From the NCBI GenBank assembly GCA_019096155.1, contig JAHCVI010000006.1, positions 434,001 to 498,000 of the forward strand: 64,000 bases of DNA, given 5' to 3'. Shown here piece by piece: positions 52,666-62,644 of this stretch. The translations under genes were made by a program, and so were the position numbers. Position 1 is the first letter of the stretch. Every line of letters begins with the position of its first letter. Origin of the DNA: Staphylotrichum longicolle (Eukaryota > Ascomycota > Sordariomycetes > Sordariales > Chaetomiaceae). A model generated the notes under the pieces. That model saw nothing but the letters and a program-made list of their open reading frames with translations. It made no database searches and had not been told where the DNA came from.

Positions 52666-54653
52666 ATGTCTCAGTACACACCGAACAACCCCCCTAAAAT
52701 GACCTCAGAAGCCCCGCCCCTTCCCGAAGAGCAGCTCCCCGCAGCCTGTGGCGAGAAAGACCACAACGCAGCGGCCGACCATGCCTCGCTCAAGTACTCC
52801 CTGTTGGGGCCCTCTTTGACAAAGGCTGGCCAGGACTCGGTTGACCAGTCCAGGGTGGGTGCATTCCTACCCGAGGGGCCGACTCTGCTAACCGCAGGTT
52901 TCCAATCCTGTCACAGGTTTCCGATATCATCTACAACGCTTCCAAGGGCTCCAAATTCTTCAGCCACGAGGAGGTCAGAGACAAATCTTTGACTGCGAAA
53001 ATCGATAGTATCCTCGCCAAGAAACGCCGTCTCGAGGCCCTAGATCTCGCTCGTGAGCTCCGAGCAGCCGACAACTTGCTCGCGCAGCTTGAGCTCTCGC
53101 GCGACCTGACCCAGCACATTGTGCACTTGGACTGCGACGCGTTTTACGCTGCCGTGGAGCTTCTCGACAGACCTGAGCTGGAGAATGTACCCTTCGCGGG
53201 GGGGGGTGGGGTCCTGACTACCTGCAATTATGTCGCCCGCAAGTTCGGATGCCGTAGTGGCATGGCTGGTTTCGTGGCCAAGAAACTCTGTCCCGAACTG
53301 GTCCTCCTCCCACTCAACTTCGCCAAGTACAACGCTAAAGCGGGCGAGGTGCGCGAAATCCTGGCTGACTATGATCCACGATTCGAAAGTGCCAGCATCG
53401 ATGAGGCGTATCTCAACATCACCGAATACTGTGCCGAGCACGACATGGAGCCCGCCGAGGTCGTCTCGCAGATGAGGAGGGAGATCCACGAAAAGACACA
53501 CATTACGGTCTCGGCAGGCATCGCAGCGAATGCGCGACTCGCCAAGATCTGTTCCAATATGAACAAACCCAATGGGCAGTTCGTTTTACCCCCCGAGCGG
53601 ACCGCCATCATGTCCTTCATGCGCGACCTGCCCTGTCGCAAGGTGAACGGCATTGGGCGTGTCCTAGAACGCGAGTTAGCGTCGGTGGGCATCAAGACCT
53701 GCGGAGACATATACGCGCAGCGACAGTATCTAGAACAGCTTTTTGGTCAGAAGACGTATGAGTTTCTTCTCCGCTGCCATCTCGGTCTGGGCCGTACAAA
53801 CATCCAGCCTGCCGAGGAGTACGAGCGCAAGAGCGTAGGCACAGAGCGCACATTTCGCGACATCGACGACCCGGCTCAAATGCGAGAGAAGTTGAGGCGT
53901 ACGGCCGAAGACCTCGAGGCGGACATGAGAAAGGCAGAATGCAAGGGCCGCACACTCTGTCTGAAAGTGAAACTGCACACTTTTGAGGTCCTGACCCGTC
54001 AGGTCGTGCCTCCGAAGGCTGTGCACTTGGCGGATGACTTATACAACTACTCCTTGCCCATGTTGACGAAGCTGGAGCAGGAATTTCCCGGCCTAAAGCT
54101 GCGTCTGATGGGGTTGAGGTGTAGTCACCTCGTCAGCACCAAGAAACCAGACACCCGCGCCTTCTTTGGCCTGAGACCTCAGAGAACCGACTCTGCCGGG
54201 TCAGCGGACAGCGGCGGCGGCGCTGAGAGCAAAGGGGTCAGAGCTGAGGATGAATGGGAGCAGTGGCCTCAAGAAGACGTCAACCCTGAATCCGGCCAAG
54301 AGAGTGGCGAAGGGTCAGGTGTAACCAGCCCGCATCGCAGACATGGGAAAGAGATAGTGCCAAATCCAACGCGGGAAACGGCTGTGGCAGCAGAGGAGGA
54401 AGTATGGGATTGTCCCATATGTGCCAGGCCGCAACCGGCAGACGAAAGGCAGTTCAACGAGCACATCGACTTGTGTTTGTCACGGCAAGTCATTCGAGAT
54501 ACGGTGCAGCAAGACGCTGCCGCGCAGCAGCAGCAGCAGCAGCAGCAGGTCGAGAGGGGGCTCACGCCAGAAGCGAAGAAAGGCAGGGACAGGAAAAGGG
54601 GGCGGCCGCCAGCATCAGCAGATCCCAAGCAAAAGAAGCTCTGTTTCGGATGA
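52666..54653 (+). CDS. DNA polymerase kappa (Y-family, DinB/POLK-like)
   Basis: This nuclear translesion DNA polymerase inserts opposite bulky N2-dG adducts and extends mismatched ends. Exons 52666-52854 and 52917-54653 join in phase 0 to 641 residues. The POLK-specific N-clasp is present: LKYSLLGPSLTKAGQDSVDQ before the intron and SDIIYNASKGSKFFSHEEVR after it. Catalytic motif I is HIVHLDCDAFYAAVE (Asp about 135, 137). Motif III is SASIDEAYLNIT (Asp 225, Glu 226). GGGVLTTCNYVARKFGCRSG is the POLK fingers region, and a helix-hairpin-helix follows at CRKVNGIGRVLERELASVGI. A C2HC ubiquitin-binding (UBZ4-type) zinc finger, CPICARPQPADERQFNEHID followed by LC, lies at about residues 562-583. The end is Gln-rich and basic. 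An alternative ATG is 52699. Confidence 0.95.
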
Positions 54654-55033
54654 ATTGTTGCTGACCAGGCGGGCAAGGAGGGTTGGGGGTCGGCTTTTTT
54701 TCTGACGATTGGATGAGGTTACGACGCTTCTCAAAATTAACATCACTTTGAATGATATTCATTGGCGTCTGGAACCTGAAGTGAACCCAAAAGATCCATT
54801 GACAATTGGATATATGCGTGCTTTAAACACAAGTGATGAGCCCCGTCCACAGCCCTCGAACGTGGTCTAACGCGCCTGTCTAACTCCTGTAACCTGATAC
54901 CTGTAACACTATAATTCCCAAGCGTACTAGTCTCCAACGAAACTTGTTCAATTGCTTTCTTTACACCACTCCATCTATATGCACTGGCGACACGCCGTTC
55001 CTCCGTGCATCAGCACCGGTTCCATGCCCACCA
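54654..55033. other. Convergent 3' intergenic region
   Basis: These 380 bp lie between the 3' ends of polymerase kappa (+) and the TRK transporter (-). They are AT-rich and have no gene. Confidence 0.5.
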
Positions 55034-57285
55034 CTAGTGGGCCTCAGACATACTGGCCCTGCGGTTTGTCATACTCCTCCTGATACGGTGATCCTCCTCT
55101 TCCTCCTGATGCAGTGCCTCTCCCGGCAAGCGTACGGCCCGGTCCAGGGCAACCGGAAGGCCGCGGTGGCGGCCGCGAATCATGACGACGCAGAGCACTA
55201 GCTTGGCAGCGGTATGCCATGAACCACTGAAGCTGTATGCGTCGTTCGGGACCCCGACGCTGATGCCGACGCAACCGTACGCCGAGACGACCTCAAAGAT
55301 GACGTTGAAGACGCTGAAGTTGATGGGGTCGGAGAGGAAGTAGCTCGTGTTGATCGTAACGATGATGAGGATGGCGAGGACCAGCCACCAAATGTCGTGG
55401 GCCAACTGCCCGTGGATCTGTTGGCTGATGAAGTTGATGTTGGACTCAGATCCCTCCTTTGGTGGAGGTGGCCGCGCGCCGACGCCATGCCAGGTGAAGG
55501 CGTGACTGATGGCTTTGTTAACCGTGGAGAGCATCCCACCACTGTTGGAGCGACGGCGACTTCGGGTTGACCCGGGGGTGCCTGCCTCTGGGTCCGATTC
55601 CGATTCCGGGACCTCATCCTCAGCGTAGATCCCGAGCGAGCGCTCCTCATACACGTTGGAGTGCCGCATGGTAATCACGACGGGGTACACTGAGATGTAC
55701 ATCATCACCACGTACAAGACTTGCAGCCCGATGTACACCGAGGGGATAGACACAACGTAGAATCCTCCCGAGCGCACAGCTAGAGGGACAGTCAGCCATG
55801 GGGATAGCCGTAACGATGCAGGAATAAGATTTGCAGCTTACCGAGCGCCTGAAAGAGTCCATCTAGCGCGCGCGGGCCCGGAGGTATTTGCTCCAGTCCG
55901 GGGTTGCCGAGGTTGAGAAGCTCAAAAGCGACCCAGTCGATCGAGTTCAGAAGAACGAGCATGAAAAGCAGCCACCAAGTAGGGCGGGAAGGGAAAAGGC
56001 TCGTATACACTCTGCGAGGGTATTGAAGAATAAACTTGAAGGTGTCCTTCAGTCCCGAGAACTCGTCATCTTTGGTGGTCAAGGTGAGGAGTTTCAGGAG
56101 TGACCAGATGATGAGCCGGAGGAAGATTGGGTAGGCCGTGTTTCCCGCCAGGATCAACAGACCCATTGTGATGAGGACAAAGTAGGACTGCTGGAAGGGA
56201 ATCATGTTCGCATCAAGCAACGACATGCCCGAGTTGTTAAACGCAGAGACGCCGTTGAAGATGCCTAACCACCAGGGGTTGATGCCATTCCCAAGCGGCG
56301 GCCCTGGCTGATTGTTGTTGATCCAAGCTCCGAGAGCAAGGCAACCAAGAAGCTGCCAAAGAACAAAGTACAGAGGCACAATGACGGAGAGAACTCTAAG
56401 AGCCTGGTACTCGCAACCGCCGAGGCGCTCGCGCTCCTCGACGGTCAGATCGTGGAACTGCGCGTTTCTCCCACCGTGTGTGCGCGCCAGGAGCTGACGC
56501 ATACTGAACTCGTCTTTCTCCGGGGCATTGGTCCGGCCGGGCTTTCTGCGCGTTGCCTGGTTTTCGTGCGGATGGTGCTGGGTGGCGGTTGAGACGGCGT
56601 CGCCGGGGCGAGGGCTGTCAACAAACACGATGCGAGCGGGGGTGAGCGGTCGTTCACGAGGAGCCCCAGAAGCGGTGAGGGCAGCTTCGCTGCCAGATGC
56701 CGGCGTGTTGTTGAGTTCAAGCTGGTCTGCCCCAGTGTGTGTGCCTGAAGTCTCGACCTTCTGCTCCGAACGCTCGCCCCCTGGAAGGGCCGGCGGGACT
56801 TGAGGCAAGGCAATCGTCGAGGCCCTGCGAAACGACAAGAACCGCTGGAGTACCGGCAGACTAACAGCACTCCCAGGCCGACTTGCCCTGCGCATGCGTT
56901 CGGCGCGGACAATATCCTCGAACCGCTTCTCGAAGGCGTGCTTTCGAGCCGCGACAGTCCAGACCGAAACCCAGATAGAACTGCCAAAGATGATGAGAAG
57001 AAACAGCAGCAACTGCTGCCACGTCGTCATCTGGCTCAGATTAACCGTGTTGAGCCCGGCCTCTGTCATGGCGCTGACAACAAGAAAAAGGCTGTCAGTG
57101 TAGCTGATGCTACGGGCCGGGTTGGACGAGCCCCAGAAGATTACCGAGGCGACCAGGCAAACGCTGATAAAATAGGCATAATGAATGGTAATAAAATTCA
57201 GGGGTGGAAGCCAAGTTCGTAGCCGCGGGTACATCAATGGATTGCGTGTGCGCTCATGGTCGAGTTCGCGTGTTGAATGCGGCAT
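55034..57285 (-). CDS. trk1: TRK-type potassium transporter
   Basis: This plasma-membrane K+ uptake system is of the fungal TRK/HKT family, whose four M1-P-M2 repeats form one pore. Exon 1 (57285-55842) and exon 2 (55779-55034) join in phase 1 to 729 residues. The four pore loops each keep the selectivity-filter Gly: SAMTEAGLNTVNLS, FNGVSAFNNSGMSLLDANMI, LILAGNTAYPIFLRLI and VSAYGCVGISVGVP. A long hydrophilic cytoplasmic loop (about residues 125-285) lies between repeats 1 and 2, as in yeast Trk1, but is shorter than in yeast. Near the end, KLVLCVVMIRGRHRGLPVALDRAV is the usual family ending. The final 40 residues are acidic and basic. It is shorter than Trk1 of yeast because the loop is reduced. 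The ATG at 57285 precedes the first helix by about 28 residues. Confidence 0.95.
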
Positions 57286-58172
57286 CTTGGCTCGAGTCTG
57301 AACCGCTGACAGGTGCAGGGAGCTCTGGAGCGGGAGGAAACACGCTGATGGTGGGCTGCGCGAGGGATAGGCGAATGCATGCTTTTGAGAGGGCTGGCAA
57401 CGAGGCAGTGGATGAGCGTAGATTGAGGTCTGTACGTCGGACGGAGCGGTCGATTATATGTGATGCCAGACGCGAAAATAGAGAGATGACCTCAGTCGAT
57501 CTGGATTCCAGGAACTCGTGCAAATACGCCGCTGCACCTGCGGATCCGATCCATCCAACCGAAACAGTCAGACAGGCGCGCCGCAGACGCATATGCGGAT
57601 GTACCGGTTTTGTCAGCGTCACCTTCCTCTAAATCATCAATAAAAGTTACCCATGCCAGGCTGAAAAGAAAAGAGCATCCGTGGTTGCAAAAACCGTCGG
57701 CGTAGTCTCTCTCCTTTTAGACCGCCTTGCTCAATGGTCGGCATACCCCTGTTATCCACTTGCCCTCGTTTCCTCCTTGTCAATCAAACCTCGGACCTGG
57801 ACAACTGAATTGCTGCAAGTCGCTCGATTTCTCGTGCTGTCCAGGGTCAAACATTTGCGTAACACACCCATCATCTCCTCTTTAACGGGATCAATCGCAC
57901 AACAAGACCCGGCATCACCGGGCAGATGCAGAATCTGGCAAGAATGGCCACAGAACAAGAACACACGAGAGGTGCGAGAATCCTGGCAGGGACAAACAAT
58001 CCAAACCCGGGGAGTGCTACTTCCCGATGCATTCAGAACGGCTGCCTCAAAAAGTCTCTATCAACAACGGACCATGAGCCTCCTTTGGACGGCCGAGCTG
58101 ATGCTCGCTGTTATCCGGCGTGCAGGGCTACAGGAGCTTCGCGTCGTCCTGGCCCCGGATGCTGGGGCCAGC
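57286..58172. other. TRK promoter and FKBP 3' flank
   Basis: These 887 bp include the TRK 5' leader. The 201-aa plus-strand frame at 57681-58286 overlaps the FKBP 3' end antisense, has no domain and was rejected. No gene is seen. Confidence 0.45.
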
Positions 58173-58997
58173 TCAGAGTTCGTTGTGTTCTTGGACGTCG
58201 TCCGTGTCGGCAACCACCGTCTTGACCGCCTCGGCCGCTTCACTCACCACGCTCGCAACCTTCTCGGCCACCTTCTGGCTGGCTGAAGACGCAGGGCTGT
58301 CGGTGGCGGACTTGGTGACGATCGACTCGGGCTTAGGCACCCCCTCAATGCCCATCAACTCGGTCTCGAAAACTGTACAAATGAAGGGTCAGCAATAAAC
58401 GCCAAAAGAATGGGCCGAGAGGGGAGGTGTTGGCAGAGCCGCCTCACCCAGAGTAGAACCCGCGGGAATCGGGCCAACGTTCCGATCACCGTAGCCGTAG
58501 CTCGGACCAATGGTCAGCGTGCGCTTCTCGCCAATGCACATATCGAGCAAACCCTCGTCCCAACTGCATGTTGTCAGAGCTTCATCCGCCGAGAATCTCG
58601 TGCTTTCGGAGCTTACCCCTTGATCACCATGCCAGCTCCCAGCTTGAAGCTAAACGGCGTTCCACGGTCATAGCCTGATACAAGGAACGCTTAAGTCAGT
58701 TTCTATTCGATAACTCAACTGTTGGGGGAGGGGGCGAGCAAGGGACGGAGGGGCGGCGGGGCGGGCGATTTAGGTAAGTGGGCAACAAGGCGAACAGTGA
58801 AGCGTAGACTCACTGGCATCAAATTTTTCGCCATTGGACTGGAGGGTGCCCCGGTAGTGGACATTGATGGTATCGCCTTTATGCGTTTTCCGCTCGCATT
58901 CCACGGGGAGGGTAACATCGATCTTCAGGTCGTCCGAAGCCAGCACGCCAACAGCAGCCGAGGCGAGCAAGGAGAGCGACAGGAGGATGCGCTGCAT
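58173..58997 (-). CDS. ER-lumenal FKBP-type peptidyl-prolyl isomerase (FKBP22-like, HNEL)
   Basis: This FK506-binding prolyl isomerase catalyses cis-trans isomerisation of prolyl bonds in the ER lumen. Four exons (58997-58814, 58674-58617, 58563-58448, 58372-58173) splice in frame to 185 residues. A signal peptide ([20 protein letters not shown]) precedes the FKBP domain. Domain motifs are [80 protein letters not shown] and [11 protein letters not shown]. The key Tyr, Phe, Asp and Trp of the binding pocket are present. A 50-residue Ala/Val-rich tail ends in HNEL, an ER-retention variant of HDEL. Neurospora FKBP22 is an ER-lumenal isomerase reported to end in HNEL, so this is the likely ortholog. 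Confidence 0.94.
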
Positions 58998-60806
58998 CTT
59001 GATTGAAGGTCGGGCAAAGGACGGGATGTCGGGCGGGTTCGGAAGCGTCAAAGGCGGGCGGAGGTTCAGTCGTGTTTTTGGGGCTGTCAAAGGTGCCGGG
59101 CAACAACAATTCAACACAAAAGGTCCGTTGGATGTTTGGCAGAAGACGTGTGGCAGCTTCCAATCCTGCCAGATCGTCCGGAACCTGCCTGTGGCCAGAC
59201 AGGGGCCCAGATGCATGGCTGACGAAACTCAAGGCCCACCTCAGTCATGGAACGGAACCGCCCACTGGCCGTGGTCCACTGCGCTATCTTAGCGCACAAC
59301 AGAAAGCAGGTACAGCGCCTTGAGAGCGCCAAGGTCAGCCAAGCGTCCTCCACTGGGACTGAGACGGGATGCCCTGCCGAGTCAACCCCTTGCCTTCGCC
59401 CACAATGCAGCCTTCGCCGATTCTCTGCCTCGTCTGGCGCAAATCGTGGCTGATTCTCAACTTGCCCAGTTCCGGGCTCTTCATTTTCTCTTCAAGAAGC
59501 TGGGCAGCAACGCGTCTTCAAAAATCCGCCCTGGTTATCCTGTGTACCATAGTTGACGCCAACCGGGCTGGTGGACCCTTACCCCACAAAACGGATATGC
59601 AGTACCCCGCGCATGCTTGAACTGTATGCAGCGATGACGAACCACCACCAGTGGAACCATTGGACGTGCGCATTGAGGTAGGCTGGCCTTGGGAACACAA
59701 CGGTGAAAGTAGAACTTCAGGGAACGCGTATGGCTGTCACTCGAGACGCAGGGCAGCGCCGCCCTTGGCAATTACACAAAAGAGTCCTCGACAAAGCCTC
59801 TGTTCATGTCCACGAGTGTCCTCAGGCTGCCAGCCTTGTGCGGCCTATCAGAGGTGAGTCATGCCTCCTTCTCCCTGCCACACAAGACAACAGAAACCCT
59901 CGGGTCTCAAGCGCAGCGGTCTGGACTCAGGCAGCAGCAGCACTAAAGCAGGCAGAAAGGCGTGTCGGTCCGCTTGGTTACGAGGATTCAAGTCTCAGAG
60001 CCCAGCGTTCTCGGCGGGTTCCGATAAACTGCCCTGCTCTCCGCCCAAGGTTCACCGAAAGCCCAGGCAGTCAACATGGGGCTGTGCCGGATTGCAAACC
60101 GGACTGACTGCCTCGACTGCCCACTCGCCGTCCAGCAAAGATCCCGTCACTTCTCGTTCGCCACTCCAACTTCCGTACCTTGCAGCGTGCCCTGCCCTGT
60201 GGCCTGGTGGTGGCTTCTTCGCTGCCTGAGAATGGGGCAGGAGGGCGCGTTGGGCGGTTGATTGGGGGTTCGACCTGTTCCTGAATCGTATACCACAGGC
60301 TGCCTTCACCACAACAAACCCCCCCCCCCCCCCCCCCCCCCCTCCGCCCCTCCCCAAACCACAACACTCACCACATCTGGCATCGTGAAATAAAAAAAAA
60401 AGTGACGACGACCCGTTCGGTCGGGACGTTGAGTCATCGCGTTTGCTCCACTTTTATAGTTTCCTAACCAGATCGACACCGCAACAAGATACAAGGCGTC
60501 GACGGCCTTGCGGTCTGCCTGGGACGCTCACCGAAGCTTCGCCTTGTTCCAACTCGCCTCACTAATTGATGAGGCGCGCCCAAGTTGCTACAAGCAGAGC
60601 GACAAAGAGTCCCATCATGTCTAGAAAATACTTAAAGCCCAAGTCCTCCCCGCCTCTGTCCCAACATCTCAGCTCTACTTTGCACCCGTGTTTGCTGTGT
60701 CCGTTGTACAGTTGACCACCTCTCATCCTCGCAACCTTTTGTCATATATCAAAGAGCCACCATACCTTTTCTCGGTGTCTGACCGATTTGAACCTGCCAA
60801 CTCGCA
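58998..60806. other. 1.8-kb intergenic region with a poly-C tract
   Basis: This interval contains no supported gene. It holds a run of 24 C at 60319-60342 and a run of 11 A at 60391-60401. Short overlapping frames on both strands have random composition. The last 150 bp before 60807 are pyrimidine-rich and resemble a promoter and leader of a strongly expressed gene. Confidence 0.5.
60319..60342 (+). repeat. Poly-C homopolymer (24 bp)
   Basis: A run of 24 C immediately follows ACAACAAA and is followed by TCCGCCCCTCCCC. It is the longest homopolymer in the window and lies about 460 bp upstream of the small gene at 60807. Its length may vary between isolates or be misassembled. Confidence 0.9.
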
Positions 60807-61190
60807 ATGTCCTCGCACTACACCCCTCGTGTCGTCGTCGTTCAGTCCAGCAGGCATTCCTCGACGTACTCAGCCCCCAGGTCCCACACCTACTCTTCCT
60901 CGTCCTACGTTCAGAGCACTCTCTCGATGGACTCCTCGACTGCTTCCGGCTCAACCTTTGATGCGCGGTACCGAGACGGGGCTGCCTGTGAGTCTTTTCC
61001 CTTTCGGCTGTCCCTGCCATGTTGCCAGATAGCTAACGGACATGTAGCCGGCTTCTACAGGGATATCAAGAACGTTACTAGTCCCCGGGGCAACGCAACG
61101 GTCACGATCGTCCAGCACAACGCCCCAAACCCGGACAAGAACGAGCCGAAGTCGTCAGACTACCCATACTATGGCTACAGCAGGAAGTAA
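60807..61190 (+). CDS. Small uncharacterised protein (107 residues)
   Basis: I do not recognise this protein. Exon 1 (60807-60987) and exon 2 (61048-61190) join in phase 1 across a 60-nt intron (GTGAGT...TGTAG) to 107 residues. The first half is Ser/Tyr/Thr-rich (SSHYTPRVVVVQSSRHSSTY and SSSSYVQSTLSMDSSTASGS). The second half has GFYRDIKNVTSPRGNATVTI, then NAPNPDKNEPKSSDYPYYGY and the end SRK. There is no signal peptide or membrane helix. A CT-rich leader, C-ending codons and a clean intron suggest a real, well-expressed gene. Function is unknown. Confidence 0.72.
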   Translation: MSSHYTPRVVVVQSSRHSSTYSAPRSHTYSSSSYVQSTLSMDSSTASGSTFDARYRDGAACESFPFRLSLPCCQIANGHVAGFYRDIKNVTSPRGNATVTIVQHNAPNPDKNEPKSSDYPYYGYSRK

Positions 61191-62120
61191 GGGCTGGGGT
61201 TGAGGTAGCAATGTACCACATCAACGGCGGCTTGGTGTCCCTTCTCTTCTATCTTCCTCTCGGTGGCGTTGGGTTAGGTATCAGTTGAGCATTTACGGAT
61301 GGTTAAGGTCATTTGCAATGCTTTACAGGACGGGCATGCATCCAGCAATGGATTTGGTTAATGGTTTCTGGTTCGGGTCTGGGTTTGGGGCTCTCAATTT
61401 ACTTGACGTTTTTGCGACCATCGTGTCGATAGGATAATTCACGCCTTTGGGCGGCCCTCACGTTTGATTTCAATATCATTTTCTCAGAATCACAGGGTCT
61501 CTGTATCCATGTATGCCTCCAAAGGTGTACCCAGTTTCCGAGGCATGTCGTCCACCCTTAAGCACAGAACGAGGAAAGCCGCGCGTGGCATGTTATTTCT
61601 GTGAGGAGGTTGAACGAAGATGTTGCATGAGACAAGATCCTAGACACGGCGTCCTTTTGAGCCCCACGGCTGCAGACGGATGCAGTGGTCTTGCAGGGAG
61701 CAGGCATTATCGCAATTGTCATCGCCTGGTTGGTTGGAGTATAGGTACGGAGGGGCTGCCGTTCACACCCACCCCGAACAGTCACACCCGCGAGGAGAAA
61801 GCGGGCAGCTCACCATTGGACTTGTGCCCGCAAATGGGCGAGCGCGCCCGGCAGATCACCAAGTGTCAGGCATGTGTATCCGTTTTTCCCCCGCATCCAC
61901 AGTGTCTCCTGTCACGATGAAGGCGGCCTCAAAACAGCACTCTCAAACACCAGCGGTCGAGATATTTTCCGAAGACCTTGCATTCAGAAACCGAGGAACT
62001 CGGTTAGGCAACCATGTTGCCCAAAAAAAGAAAAAAAGAACCCAAGAACAGACAACTCAGATAATCCAAGAGCACCCCGCTTGTCATCCGCAACTGCGCA
62101 CCCCAGGCACTCGCAGCAGC
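61191..62120. other. Intergenic between small gene and RPEL gene
   Basis: These 930 bp hold the 3' flanks of the converging small-protein gene (+) and RPEL gene (-). The 259-aa plus-strand frame 61680-62459 runs antisense through the RPEL gene and was rejected. No gene is seen. Confidence 0.5.
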
Positions 62121-62644
62121 TCAGGCGCCACCCTCCCGTTTGGCGTATTCCTCTTCGATAGCCTCAGCATATTTATCCTCGGCCGAGCGGGGGTCCTCGT
62201 GAAGGACACCCTCCTTCAGCAGGGTCTCCGGAGACGGCCTGTGGGCGATCTTCTCATTCAGCGAGTCGGCACGCATGTGCTTCTCGAGCTATGTGTGTTT
62301 GAGTCCAGGTCAGCCGGGTCCTTTCCACCAAAGCGTAGCACCGGCGCCCTTGCTGGGTCCGGACGGTTGCTTACTTCTTTCTGGTGGGCCTGGAGCCCTG
62401 GAGCAGCTGTCGACGCAGGAAGAATGTTTTCTGAGTCGGGGGCGCACTGTCAGCCATAACCGTGGGCTAAGAGCAAGGGAGTTTCCCGGTGATAGAAAGC
62501 AAGTGACATACTGTCAACAAGTTCCTGGCGCTCTGGTCGGTGGCTCAAGTGGTACTCCAAAGAGTTCTTCCTTGCTGCATTGGGCCGGCTGGGAGAGATG
62601 GGGGTCTCATCAATGGCTTTGGCGGGATCTCCCTGTTCGGCCAT
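62121..62644 (-). CDS. RPEL-repeat protein
   Basis: This small protein has RPEL motifs, which in animals (MRTF, Phactr) bind monomeric actin; its fungal role is unknown. Three exons (62644-62512, 62430-62375, 62288-62121) splice in frame to 118 residues. The first motif, NSLEYHLSHRPERQELVDKN followed by ILP, has the exact R-P-x-x-x-E-L core and spans the first intron. The second, SLNEKIAHRPSPETLLKEGV, is degenerate (RPSPETL). A charged tail (SAEDKYAEAIEEEYAKREGG) follows. The N-terminal 20 residues (AEQGDPAKAIDETPISPSRP) are probably disordered. The introns are GT-AG (GTATGT and GTAAGC donors). Similar small RPEL proteins are annotated widely in filamentous ascomycetes. Confidence 0.88.

Noticed and set aside
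57681..58286. 201-aa open frame on +
   Set aside because: Overlaps the FKBP 3' coding exon antisense and lacks a domain.
61680..62459. 259-aa open frame on +
   Set aside because: Runs antisense through the RPEL gene exons and introns; no domain.
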